Shown here in pieces: positions 16,576-24,986 of a stretch of 64,000 nucleotides of DNA. The DNA is from Candidatus Formimonas warabiya. Lineage in GTDB: Bacteria > Bacillota > Dehalobacteriia > Dehalobacteriales > Dehalobacteriaceae. The stretch lies in assembly GCF_002777255.1 (NCBI RefSeq), contig NZ_CP017634.1, forward strand, positions 3,918,903 to 3,982,902, given 5' to 3'. The notes beneath the pieces are model-generated. The model did no database searches and was not told where the DNA came from. It saw nothing but the letters and a program-made list of their open reading frames with translations. The position numbers and the translations under genes were made by a program. The number at the start of each line of letters is the position of its first letter. Position 1 is the stretch's first letter.

Positions 16576-17394
16576 ATGAAAAAATATTTGACCACCGGAG
16601 AGGTTGCCAAACTAAAGGGCATTACACCGAAAGCCCTGCGTTTGTACGACAGAATGGGGCTGGTAAAACCTTGTTATGTGGATTTGGACACAAACTACCG
16701 TTATTATTCCATTAACCAGTTATTTGAAATTGAAATGATTGTTTTGTTTAAAAGTTTAGGCGCAAACCTGAACAGCATAAAAGGAGTCCTGCATACGCAG
16801 GACAGCCTTCATTTTGCCAAATTCTGCGCCGAGCAGCGTCAACGGGCCCAAGAGCAAATCGCCCTATTACTTGAGGGCTGTGCCAAATTTCAGATGCTGG
16901 AAGAACGGATTTACCGGGACAGGGAACTTCTTAATAAGGAAGGTATTTACTGGCGGGATATGGAAGATCGTGCCGTCATCATGCGGCCTTGTTCCACCGA
17001 ACCCACCCACGATGATACCTATCGAATCTACTTTGACGTGTATAAAGAAATCCGGAAGAACAAGCTGTTTACCATCTATGCCACAGGATCCCAGGTGCAG
17101 ATTGATCCAGCCGCAAAACTGCTTCAGTACACAAATATGTTTGTCGAGGTCTATCACGACGCCTCTTCCAAGGTAGAACTGCAAACCCTTCCAAAAGGCC
17201 GCTATATTTGTATCAATTACCGGCGGCATAACAGAGAGCAGCAAATTAATAAATTGCTGCATGCCTTAAAAGAATATAACATTACTCCTGTTTTCGCCAT
17301 TGAGGCCGACACCTTTGTCGATATTGTTGATTTATCAGATCCTCTGATGGAAATTCAGGTTTTAACCGATCATTTTACAATTTTACATTCTTAG
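16576..17394 (+). CDS. MerR-family transcriptional regulator with GyrI-like effector domain
   Basis: A 272-residue regulator. Residues 1-75 form the winged-helix MerR domain (YLTTGEVAKLKGITPKALRLYDRMGLV, then YRYYSINQL), followed by a coiled-coil dimer helix. The C-terminal part (about 115-272) resembles a GyrI/BmrR-type effector pocket (PKGRYICINYR, FVDIVDLSDP). BmrR relatives bind amphipathic cationic drugs; a quaternary ammonium compound fits the neighbouring MttB operon. It is divergent from that operon, whose promoter bears a MerR dyad. Ribosome site GGGTGAGGTGA. Confidence 0.88.
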   Translation: MKKYLTTGEVAKLKGITPKALRLYDRMGLVKPCYVDLDTNYRYYSINQLFEIEMIVLFKSLGANLNSIKGVLHTQDSLHFAKFCAEQRQRAQEQIALLLEGCAKFQMLEERIYRDRELLNKEGIYWRDMEDRAVIMRPCSTEPTHDDTYRIYFDVYKEIRKNKLFTIYATGSQVQIDPAAKLLQYTNMFVEVYHDASSKVELQTLPKGRYICINYRRHNREQQINKLLHALKEYNITPVFAIEADTFVDIVDLSDPLMEIQVLTDHFTILHS

Positions 17395-17398
17395 AGAA

Positions 17399-17435
17399 TT
17401 GACCATTTAGCATAATTATGATAAAATTATGCTAA
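17399..17435 (+). promoter_or_regulatory. Toxin-antitoxin promoter with operator
   Basis: TTGACC (17399-17404), 17-bp spacer, TAAAAT (17422-17427). A perfect 10-bp inverted repeat, TTAGCATAAT (17407-17416) and ATTATGCTAA (17426-17435), overlaps the -10. This fits self-repression by the antitoxin or the complex. Confidence 0.8.
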
Positions 17436-17456
17436 CTCAATTAAAGGAGTGATCGC

Positions 17457-17744
17457 ATGCCGCAAATTAGACCCGTATCTGATTTAAGGAATAATTTTGC
17501 TGATATTTCAAGAATTGTTCACGAAACCGCTGAACCGGTATTCCTAACTAAAAACGGTTATGGCGATATGGTTGTGATGAGTATGGAAGCATATGAACGT
17601 CATCAATTTGAAAGTGAAGTATATTTCAAATTGAAGGAAGCCGAATTAGAGGCTAAAATAACGGATAAGAGATATTCCCATAAAGAAGTGTTTGATGAAT
17701 TAAGATCAAAACTTTCTGATCAAGTGGAGTCCGGTGATGTATGA
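17457..17744 (+). CDS. Antitoxin, Phd/YefM family
   Basis: A 95-residue protein beginning MPQIRPVSDLRNNFADISRI, the Phd/YefM N-terminal DNA-binding signature, followed by VFLTKNGYGDMVVMSMEAYE. The C-terminal helix would wrap the toxin. AAAGGAGTGATC gives a strong start. It overlaps the toxin gene by 8 bases, and its operator lies directly upstream. The antitoxin is normally labile and represses its own operon. Confidence 0.93.
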   Translation: MPQIRPVSDLRNNFADISRIVHETAEPVFLTKNGYGDMVVMSMEAYERHQFESEVYFKLKEAELEAKITDKRYSHKEVFDELRSKLSDQVESGDV

Positions 17745-18042
17745 AATCAGGTATTTAGCCTTGGCCAGGAAAGATTTAGCCGATGTCACAGACTATATCG
17801 CCGATCATTTAAAAGCACCAAAAGCTGCGATGGATTTATTGGATGCTCTGGATGAATCCATATCCAGGCTTGGGCAATTCGCTTATTCCTGTAAGGTGTA
17901 TCAGCCCATCAAGGCATTGCCTGATGAATACAGGCTGCTGCCAGTCAAAAATTATGCTGTCTTTTATGTAGTGAAAGCACAGGTGGTGGAAATTCATCGG
18001 ATTATTTATTCCAGGATGGACTCGAGTAAAATAATAAAGTAA
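17737..18042 (+). CDS. Toxin, RelE/ParE family
   Basis: The 101-residue toxin starts at ATG 17737 (GTG 17734 is possible) inside the antitoxin gene. Typical family pieces: YLALARKDLADVTDYIADHL near the N terminus, YRLLPVKNYAVFYVV, and IHRIIYSRMD at the end. Members either cleave mRNA at the ribosome or poison gyrase. The pattern LLPVKNYAVFY...RIIYSRMD leans toward the RelE/YoeB-like mRNA-cleaving side, but this is inference. The pair looks intact. Confidence 0.9.
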   Translation: MYEIRYLALARKDLADVTDYIADHLKAPKAAMDLLDALDESISRLGQFAYSCKVYQPIKALPDEYRLLPVKNYAVFYVVKAQVVEIHRIIYSRMDSSKIIK

Positions 18043-18404
18043 TGCCCATAAAGAAAAGGGGCTGTTGTGAAAATTTCTTGTGGATAGTTTGGTGTGCTCC
18101 CCGCCAAGTGGACAGGGGAAATATAAAAAATTTGTGATGACCGTCATCTTAATAGGGGTGGCGGTTTTTCTCATGCGGCCAGCAGCGCCTTATGAGCCTC
18201 CATCGGCCGGGTCATCAGGTTTCGCTGGTATCTTTACTTTTTTATTGCCTCCCCAGTTATTTCAACATGATGCATTTTTTTCCTCCAGCAACTCTAAAAG
18301 AAGACAAATATCATCCTTAAGAAACAACATAAATGAGCCTTTCCAGGTTTAAGTGAAAAGGCCCAAAAATATCTTTAAATATTTATACATTCACCAATTA
18401 GTCT
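18043..18404. other. Non-coding gap with a possible insertion-sequence remnant
   Basis: No gene is supported. The 18080-18240 part has a GC content above its surroundings, and contains GTCCACTTGGCGGGGAGC read one way or the other and a short open stretch ending in a stop near 18174. It looks like the tail of a mobile element, but I cannot name the family. An ORF at 18080-18352 has no ribosome site. Confidence 0.25.
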
Positions 18405-19064
18405 TTAATTTTGGTATTGTTGCAATTTATTTAAACCGTCAATCACTTCATCCAACGGCAGATTTCCATCTTTTAAATCCCATTCCGTTTTATTCATCAA
18501 CCTTTTATAAAAATCAATTCCTTTATCAACCATTTCAACGTCATAATAAGTGGATTCCAGTAATTCATAAAGTAGATCTTCTGCTTTCGCGTACTGTCCG
18601 TTGTGTTCATAGTACTGAAACAACAAGACCTGCGTGTCCTGGGGCATTACACGGTCACTGATAATATCGATAATTTCCCGAATCTTTTCCCGGTGCTGTT
18701 CTGAAAATGTTTTACCGGTGGACAAAAACACTTCAATTAAGACATTTAGACTCTTAAAGTATAAATTATTGCCCATATCATGGTTGCCCTCTAAATCATA
18801 CAAATCGGCTTTTTCTTTAAGCAGCTCCGCAAGCATTAGACTTTTTGCCTGATCCAATTTTCCCCCCGTACTTATGAGCATAAGCAAGGCTTTATAATCT
18901 AGATTTTCTATTGTCTGGGGATTTAGCCCAAATAAATCCTTCAGCGCCTCGTTTACTATTTGCTTTCCTTCCTGATACTGCTTTCTTACTTTGAATCCTG
19001 CTATTTGGGCAAGAAACGAGGAAAGTTGCTCAATCATTTTCATGATGTAATCATTTTTTATCAT
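18405..19064 (-). CDS. Helical hypothetical protein, DUF6483-like
   Basis: A 219-residue, largely alpha-helical, soluble protein; it begins MIKNDYIMKMIEQLSSFLAQI, and the pattern resembles the DUF6483 family of Clostridia, recalled rather than searched. TPR-like helix pairs (YYEHNGQYAKAEDLLYELLE) suggest protein contacts. GGAGG precedes the ATG with a seven-base gap. It stands alone between the toxin-antitoxin pair and the molybdenum hydroxylase cluster. Function unknown. Confidence 0.75.
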   Translation of the reverse strand: MIKNDYIMKMIEQLSSFLAQIAGFKVRKQYQEGKQIVNEALKDLFGLNPQTIENLDYKALLMLISTGGKLDQAKSLMLAELLKEKADLYDLEGNHDMGNNLYFKSLNVLIEVFLSTGKTFSEQHREKIREIIDIISDRVMPQDTQVLLFQYYEHNGQYAKAEDLLYELLESTYYDVEMVDKGIDFYKRLMNKTEWDLKDGNLPLDEVIDGLNKLQQYQN

Positions 19065-19512
19065 TCATATGCCTCCGGAAATTTTCTCCTAATCGCTGAT
19101 TAGTTTCTTACATTTTAACATTTTTAAAACATATATTGCATGTTCCATTAAATTCCGCATTGGCATCTAGACCTAGAGCCTTCCCTCATAGGGCTTTTAT
19201 ATACCGGTCTGGTTCTTCACCTATTCGACAAACGCTTCTTTGAGCTAATACCTTTTCATGTGATAAATTATACTAGTGCTTACTGCAGATTAATACCTAC
19301 GTAAAATTATTATATATCAGTTAAAAACAAGGGGGTAAGCACTCTCTGCCTCCCTCTTGTTTAGTATAAATCTATACCACTTATATTTTTTTAATTTGAT
19401 TTACACATTCTAATTAAACCATAATTGACACATTTACAGGGATACTTTGCTTAATTGATATGGCATAATATTCCTTTGAATCGTAGTGCTTGACCTAGCA
19501 CAATAGGTTAAA
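19065..19512. other. Intergenic region with no gene seen
   Basis: AT-rich, about 450 bp. Apart from the terminator at 19325-19363 and a loose inverted repeat TTGACCTA/TAGGTTAA next to the hydroxylase stop codon, I see nothing interpretable. Confidence 0.5.
19325..19363 (-). terminator. Probable terminator of molybdenum hydroxylase operon
   Basis: On the minus strand AAACAAGAGGG pairs with CCCCCTTGTTT (one mismatch), followed by TTAAC. It lies about 150 bp past the last stop codon. Confidence 0.55.
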
Positions 19513-19989
19513 TTATTTACCTTTGCTATTTGCTAATACTGATTTTACAGCTTCTCCGATCTCTTCATAGCTTGTGCATCTGCAAATATTGGACTGCAGC
19601 CACTCCTCAATAGCAGCCTCATCTGCATCCGGATGGGTGTTTACCAGGCTATGGCAGTTCATAATAAAGCCGGAGGTACAATAGCCGCATTGAAAACCTC
19701 GTTTTTCAATGAATGCTTTTTGTATCGGCGTTCCCTCCAAGCCTTCAATCGTCACGATTTCATGCTGGAAGGCCTCTATGGCCAGCATGAGGCAGGATTT
19801 AAAAGGCAGCCCGTCCAGGAGCACGGTACAGGCGCCGCAGTCACCATTTTCACACCCTATTTTAGCCCCTGTCAGCCCCAATTGCTCTCTAAGGACTCTT
19901 AAAAGGGTATCTGCCGGTCTGACAACAACCGTTCTCTTTTCGCCATTAACATGAAGCGCCAGCTTCACGGCCTTTTTGTATGCCTTCAT
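19513..19989 (-). CDS. Molybdenum hydroxylase, [2Fe-2S] small subunit
   Basis: The 158-residue iron-sulfur subunit of a xanthine dehydrogenase-family enzyme carries both clusters: the plant-ferredoxin type at CENGDCGACTVLLDG and the second at CGYCTSGF with CRCTSYEEI. It moves electrons from molybdopterin to FAD. Start at ATG 19989 overlaps the FAD-subunit stop as ATGA; ATG 20007 would lengthen it by six residues. Last gene of a three-gene unit ordered large, FAD, iron-sulfur. Confidence 0.93.
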   Translation of the reverse strand: MKAYKKAVKLALHVNGEKRTVVVRPADTLLRVLREQLGLTGAKIGCENGDCGACTVLLDGLPFKSCLMLAIEAFQHEIVTIEGLEGTPIQKAFIEKRGFQCGYCTSGFIMNCHSLVNTHPDADEAAIEEWLQSNICRCTSYEEIGEAVKSVLANSKGK

Positions 19990-20825
19990 AAGCTCTCTCC
20001 ACCCCATTTCACTAAGATATCCTCAAGCAAATTGCTCAGCACAAACCTTCTGTATTCCGAAGAGCCCTGAATGTCATCCAGGATGGGCCCCGGCACATGG
20101 CTTATTGCCTGCTTTATTCTGAGCTCCTTCGGCATCCCTGTATTATTTATATCCGCCTCCATCCTCTCGGACCTGAAAGGGAAATCACAAACGCCGCTAA
20201 ACGCCATTCGTATCCAGTTATCTCTTTTAAGCGCTGCCATACTTATTAACGGATAACCGCCTTTGCCCTGCTTTGTCTTCTTGATGCAGAAATTGGGCAG
20301 CTTTGAATAGCTCATATCGGTTGCAAGCTGATAAACCAATTCTCCTTTTTCAATCTGGAGGCTTTTATCAAAAACTTTATTTATGGAAAGCACCCATCTC
20401 CCGTTTTTTCCGCAAATAATCACGCTGCTGTCTGTAACCAAATAGCCCAATACGGCTTCTTTATATGGGATCTTGCCGCATATATTTCCAATAACCGTTA
20501 TCTTATTGCGTGCGGTATGATCTGCCGGAAACCCTGCTGTTTCACTTAATACCGGAAAAGATTTAAACTCCCGCAGCTGCGTTAATGCTATTGACGCCCC
20601 TATGACAAGCGCATTGTCTTCTACGGCAAAGACCCGGCATTCAGGAATTTCCTTTATATCTATTACAGCCTTTGTTATTAATTCATTTGTCCTTGCCATA
20701 GTGATTATCTCGGTACCCCCGGAGTAATATAGCGGCTGCTTATTCATGGAGGAAAGCGCATCGTAGATATCGACTGCCTCGCTTAATGAATCCGGCTTAT
20801 AGTATTCAAAATTATACGGAATCAT
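19986..20825 (-). CDS. Molybdenum hydroxylase, FAD-binding subunit
   Basis: A 279-residue protein of the CO dehydrogenase medium-subunit/xanthine dehydrogenase FAD family. The flavin-binding pieces are partly altered: YSGGTEIITMAR replaces the usual AGGT loop, and ARNKITVIGNICG is the pyrophosphate-side TIGGN-like motif. The family's C-terminal domain is present. It overlaps the large subunit end by 14 bases, with GAGGGGAAG before the ATG. Confidence 0.88.
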   Translation of the reverse strand: MIPYNFEYYKPDSLSEAVDIYDALSSMNKQPLYYSGGTEIITMARTNELITKAVIDIKEIPECRVFAVEDNALVIGASIALTQLREFKSFPVLSETAGFPADHTARNKITVIGNICGKIPYKEAVLGYLVTDSSVIICGKNGRWVLSINKVFDKSLQIEKGELVYQLATDMSYSKLPNFCIKKTKQGKGGYPLISMAALKRDNWIRMAFSGVCDFPFRSERMEADINNTGMPKELRIKQAISHVPGPILDDIQGSSEYRRFVLSNLLEDILVKWGGESL

Positions 20826-23154
20826 GGTCTTCCCCTCTTTTTACTCTCCAAATATACTCAGGAATCAGAGGCAATTTGTTCAGCGGCACCCTTGCCGCCC
20901 GGGACAAGCTGTTGGCAAGCGCCGCCGGCATTGCAACGGTTCCGTATTCCCCGACGCCTCTGGCGCCGTAAGGCGCATCCGCTTCAGCCGTCTGTACAAA
21001 GTCTGCAAGGTATTGGGCATTTTCTCCGTACCTGAAGGTTCTATAGGTTCTTAATTGGATATTCTGCACAATTCCTTTTTCGTCGAACAAAAATGCTTCT
21101 TTACTGGCAAAGCTAAGCCCGGTGTTCATGCCGCCGGTAAGCTGTCCTTCCGCCAGCTTAAAATTTATAACGGTTCCTGCATCGATGACGCAAGCAGCTC
21201 TTAAGAGCTTGTAGCTGTGGTCAAGTTTATCATACTCCACCTCTACCGCACCGGCACCAACCGTCCATTCCGGTCCCGGATTTCCTTTCCCTGTCTGCTT
21301 ATTTATATGAGTCAGATGCTCCATAACATAGCTTCCTCTTCCGATCACCTGCCCTTGGATAGAGTTTCCGTTCGGATAGGTGTATCCTAATGCAATATCC
21401 TTTATATCGATACCTGTGTCAGGGTCACTTTTTAAAAATATTCTTCCATTGCACATATCCAGCTCATCCGGCAAGGTCCGCAATACGATAGAAGCCGTCC
21501 TAAACAGCTGCCTGATGGCATCCTCCGCAGCCCGAAGCGCTGCATTTCCTGCCAAAAAAAGGCTTTTGCTTGCTACGGTTCTCCAAGTATTGGGATCGGT
21601 TTGAGTATTGACCTGCATGATTACATGAACCTTTTCCACACCCATCCGCATTTTTTCCGCCAGTATTTGGGCCAGACCGGTCTTGGTGCCCTGCCCCATC
21701 TCTACGACGCCGCAAATAAGATTCACGCTTCCATCCGGATTAAAGGTAATAACCGCTCCTGCTTCTGTGTTTTGGACCCCTCCGGAGTTCTTCCAGAAGC
21801 AGCTGATGCCTTTGGCCCTGACCTTGCCATCTTCACGATCCGCAATAATTCCGTCATTCCAATCAATCAACTCAGCCACCTTTTGTATGCACTTGGGCAG
21901 ATCCCCTACATTATTCCTATTCAATACAGTTTGCGTGGCACTGGTATGTCCAGGTAAAATTGCATTCCTTAACCTTAATTCCATGGGGTCCATTCCAAGC
22001 TTATCCGCTAATATATCCATTGCCCTTTCAACCGCAAAAGCCTGTTCAGGGTGTCCGAAGCCCCTGAAAGCGGTGGCATAAGGGTGGTTTGTATAGACGC
22101 AGATTGAATCGCACCATACGTTTTCGATGTTATAGGGGCCGGTACAGTCAAGACCTGCAGACTGGCTTATGACGACTGCTCTGTCGGAATAGGCCCCTCC
22201 GTCAAATAAAAGGGTAATCTCTGCCGCGGTAAGCAGTCCATTCCGTTTAGCTCCCAGCCTCACTTTTGCTTCCAAACCGATATGATCCGGTGAGGTTATG
22301 AGGTCCTCCTCCCTCAAATTGGTTAGTTTAACAGCCCTTCCTCCCACTGCGCCGGAGCAAAGTAAAGCGATAAATTCCAGCTGTACGGAGGTTTTGCCCC
22401 CATATGCGCCACCGACAAAGGGAACATTTACGATTACCTTTCCGGGCGCTATCCGGAAAAAACGGCTTATTTGATCTTTTATGATAAAGGGGGATTGGGA
22501 ACAGGCGGTAAGGATCACATTTCCATCCGGCTGTATCTCCGCTATGGCAGACCTTGTTTCCATCGCCGCATGATCGGAGGGCGGAATAAAAACGCTGGCC
22601 TCAGCGATAACCTCACTGGCTCTGAAGCCTTTTTCCGCATCCCCTTTTCTTATTTTCGTTCTATTCGCAATGTTTGTACCTGCTTCAGGGTAAGCGCCAC
22701 CCAGAACCTTATACTCTCCAAGCCTTTCATGGACTAAAGGCGCATTCATTTTTATTCCTTCTCCAGGCGAATTGACCACTGGCAGAGGCTCATATTCTGC
22801 CTTAATCAGGTATACCGCCGCTTGCGCTTCAGCGTCGCTATCCGCCACCACCACGGCTACAGGTTCGCCATGGTATCTTACTTTGTCTATTGCTATCGGA
22901 GGTCTGTCTATAATAAGCTCACCAGTAAGATGCGGAAAATATGCCCCGGTCAAAACCGCTCTGACCCCTGATGCCTTCTGCGCTTCAGAGCAGTCAATTG
23001 CTTTTATCCTGGCATGGGCGTAGGGACTTATTAACATTCTTGCGTACAAAAGCCCCGGCTTATTGAAATCATCTGTATACACGGCCGCGCCGGTTACCTT
23101 TCTTTTAGCGTCCTTCCGCTGCACGCTCCGGCCTATAAGATTATAGTCGTCCAT
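20812..23154 (-). CDS. Molybdenum hydroxylase, molybdopterin-binding large subunit
   Basis: A 780-residue catalytic subunit. The start chosen is ATG 23154 (MDDYNLIG) with AGGAG upstream; ATG 23169 is less likely. Typical blocks: GRSVQRKDAKRKVTGAAVYTDDF at the N terminus, AFRGFGHPEQAF, VEMGQGTKTGLAQ and PYGARGVGEYG near the C terminus, whose final glutamate is the family's catalytic base. It hydroxylates a C-H bond of an N-heterocycle or aldehyde; purine dehydrogenation or nicotinate-type oxidation is possible. No cofactor-maturation genes are next door, so it cannot be called selenium-dependent. Confidence 0.92.
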   Translation of the reverse strand: MDDYNLIGRSVQRKDAKRKVTGAAVYTDDFNKPGLLYARMLISPYAHARIKAIDCSEAQKASGVRAVLTGAYFPHLTGELIIDRPPIAIDKVRYHGEPVAVVVADSDAEAQAAVYLIKAEYEPLPVVNSPGEGIKMNAPLVHERLGEYKVLGGAYPEAGTNIANRTKIRKGDAEKGFRASEVIAEASVFIPPSDHAAMETRSAIAEIQPDGNVILTACSQSPFIIKDQISRFFRIAPGKVIVNVPFVGGAYGGKTSVQLEFIALLCSGAVGGRAVKLTNLREEDLITSPDHIGLEAKVRLGAKRNGLLTAAEITLLFDGGAYSDRAVVISQSAGLDCTGPYNIENVWCDSICVYTNHPYATAFRGFGHPEQAFAVERAMDILADKLGMDPMELRLRNAILPGHTSATQTVLNRNNVGDLPKCIQKVAELIDWNDGIIADREDGKVRAKGISCFWKNSGGVQNTEAGAVITFNPDGSVNLICGVVEMGQGTKTGLAQILAEKMRMGVEKVHVIMQVNTQTDPNTWRTVASKSLFLAGNAALRAAEDAIRQLFRTASIVLRTLPDELDMCNGRIFLKSDPDTGIDIKDIALGYTYPNGNSIQGQVIGRGSYVMEHLTHINKQTGKGNPGPEWTVGAGAVEVEYDKLDHSYKLLRAACVIDAGTVINFKLAEGQLTGGMNTGLSFASKEAFLFDEKGIVQNIQLRTYRTFRYGENAQYLADFVQTAEADAPYGARGVGEYGTVAMPAALANSLSRAARVPLNKLPLIPEYIWRVKRGEDHDSV

Positions 23155-23259
23155 ATGCCGCTCCTGCATTTATCATTTATTTCTCCCTAAAATATATTTG
23201 CCTCAGGCACCTCTTATGAATTTATATGCCAAATATTTACAACCCCCTTAGACGCAAAA

Positions 23260-23288
23260 GAGTCCTGGATTCAATCATTCCAGGACTC
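23260..23288 (-). terminator. Terminator-like hairpin upstream of hydroxylase genes
   Basis: GAGTCCTGGA and TCCAGGACTC form a perfect 10-bp stem with a 9-base loop, followed on the minus strand by TTTTGCG. Probably stops readthrough from the AlkD side. Confidence 0.6.
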
Positions 23289-23370
23289 CGTTACTGCCTA
23301 TCCCCCCGGGATGCTTACAAACCAACATAAAATCCTGCCTCTAACCTTCCCTTAACTATAAAGAAGCAAT

Positions 23371-23392
23371 AAAAAAAGGCCGGTTAACGACC
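23371..23392 (-). terminator. Terminator of the AlkD-like gene
   Basis: On the minus strand GGTCG-TTAAC-CGGCC is followed by seven Ts. It lies about 160 bp after the stop codon, so the transcript has a long tail. Confidence 0.55.
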
Positions 23393-23551
23393 TGCTTACA
23401 AAACTATAAGGGTTGGTCCCCATCGCGTGAATTGTCTGTGAATATACTAAGCAAGATGTCAACCGGCAGACCCACAAAGTCGATTGTCAGCAAGCCGATT
23501 CCCTCCGATCAAGATAGACGGGATTCCGTCGCAGTTATTTGGATTCCGGCC

Positions 23552-24244
23552 TTATTTTACTTTCAGTGTCCGCAGGTACGCCTTTGCTTCGTCGCCGATC
23601 CGGTAGCTCTCAATCGATTTCTGAATAGCTTTGTTATGCGTCCACTTCTCCAAACGCTGTTCCTGAATGTAGGGCAAAGCCGCTTCGTACTGCTTGGCCA
23701 ATGCCGTTGCGAAATACCAGGCGATCATCATGTTGATATAGTATTCATCTGATCGGATACCCGCCACAAGTTCAAGCATCTCCGGCCGGAAATCGTCATC
23801 GAGATAGAAGCTCATCAGCATTCCGATCCCGAAGCGCACCGTATAGGTCCGGCCGGATATCAGCCAGACTTTGATTTTTTCATAGAGCTTGGGCAGATGC
23901 TTTTTAAATATCTTCGGTGAAATCAGGTCACAGGTTGCCCAATTATCTATGTACGGCAGAAACTTGTCAACGGCGTCAATAGCGGCATCATAATCCCTGA
24001 TCGTTTCAATCAGGAAGCCGTGCAGGTTATTTTCTTCATAATACGCGTGCGGCAGAATTTTGATAAACTCCGAAGCCTCCGGCGTTTTGGAGAACTCCCG
24101 GGCGAGCTTCCGCAGATCCGGCGTGCGGACGCCGATCACGGTTTCCGGGTTCACCGTCGGCATAAGTTTACACGCAAACTCTTTGTATTTCAGATCCCGC
24201 AGCTCGAATAGCCGGCGCCGGACCTCTTCTTCTGTGCAGCTCAT
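23552..24244 (-). CDS. DNA alkylation repair protein, AlkD-like
   Basis: The 230-residue product is all-helical with HEAT-like repeats, as in the AlkD family of DNA glycosylases that remove bulky alkylated bases without flipping them. Family landmarks: GVRTPDLRKLAREF, NNLHGFLIETI, DNWATCDLISPK, TYTVRFGIGMLM. Start at ATG 24244 (MSCTEEE) is preferred because AAAGG lies upstream; ATG 24301 has none. It seems monocistronic. The assignment by family is good; the base preference is not known. Confidence 0.87.
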   Translation of the reverse strand: MSCTEEEVRRRLFELRDLKYKEFACKLMPTVNPETVIGVRTPDLRKLAREFSKTPEASEFIKILPHAYYEENNLHGFLIETIRDYDAAIDAVDKFLPYIDNWATCDLISPKIFKKHLPKLYEKIKVWLISGRTYTVRFGIGMLMSFYLDDDFRPEMLELVAGIRSDEYYINMMIAWYFATALAKQYEAALPYIQEQRLEKWTHNKAIQKSIESYRIGDEAKAYLRTLKVK

Positions 24245-24339
24245 ATCGTTTTTCCTTTCATCAACTGAATGTTTGTTAATAAATTCAGCCTGCCCAGCCA
24301 ATGGGATTTATTAACCAGGTAAGCGCTTAGAAAGCACCT

Positions 24340-24942
24340 CTATTTTTTAGCATTTAGAATAAAAAGAGAAGCATCCTGATTCATAAATATCCTTTGTCCA
24401 CTATAAAATGTGTGTGCACCAGCAGATGCAAAGCCGACTTGTTTGACCAAACGTATCAACTCTTTTTGCTCAAAACCATTATGAACTTTATCGGATATTA
24501 TGCTTTCGTTTTTGTCAAAATCAACAATTATCAAATGACCGTCTTTTTTTAGTATATCAAATAATTTTGTCAAAATTAAATGGCAATCTGTAATGTGAAG
24601 AAGAACCTGGGACATTATGACATAATCGACTTGTAATGTGCGGGGTACCTCTACCGAAAAATCACAACATAACGTGCTTGCGGATTCAATATGTCCATTT
24701 TCGATTTTTCGTTTAACTTGTTCGATCATTTGCGGGGACGAATCTACAAAGAGCATTGATATAAATATGTCGATTAGGCCCAAACCAACAAGACCTGTTC
24801 CACAACCATAATCCAAAGCAGTTTTCTCTTTTGTGTCCGCTAGCTCGGAGCGTACTGCTTGTACGATGATTTTAGCCGTGTTCACTCTATCCTCTGTATC
24901 ATATCGGCATGCCATCTGTTCAAAAATATCATTTGTTTCCAT
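24340..24942 (-). CDS. Class I SAM-dependent methyltransferase
   Basis: A 200-residue protein with the class I motif I LDYGCGTGLVGL (near residues 42-53), a post-I acidic VDSSPQMI, and a motif II region VDYVIMSQVLLH. The fold is that of small-molecule methyltransferases of the UbiE/COQ5 type. Substrate unknown. It stands 45 bp after the DUF3800 gene on the same strand and may be co-transcribed with it. Base composition is AT-richer than the flanking housekeeping genes. Confidence 0.82.
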   Translation of the reverse strand: METNDIFEQMACRYDTEDRVNTAKIIVQAVRSELADTKEKTALDYGCGTGLVGLGLIDIFISMLFVDSSPQMIEQVKRKIENGHIESASTLCCDFSVEVPRTLQVDYVIMSQVLLHITDCHLILTKLFDILKKDGHLIIVDFDKNESIISDKVHNGFEQKELIRLVKQVGFASAGAHTFYSGQRIFMNQDASLFILNAKK

Positions 24943-24986
24943 AAAATTTCTCCTAATAGTTTGCCCATTTAATAGATAACGTACCT

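Larger units (their letters stand above)
23155..23551. other. Intergenic region with two hairpins, no gene
   Basis: This 397-bp gap holds two terminator-like hairpins (23260-23288 and 23371-23392). I see no convincing promoter motif or coding frame; a plus-strand frame starting at 23432 is the antisense shadow of the AlkD gene. Confidence 0.5.

Noticed and set aside
18080..18352. Plus-strand 90-codon open frame after the toxin gene
   Set aside because: No ribosome site, unlike any protein pattern, overlapping sequence that looks like the decayed end of a mobile element.
23432..23752. Plus-strand 106-codon frame opposite the AlkD gene
   Set aside because: Antisense of the AlkD coding sequence with no start site of its own.
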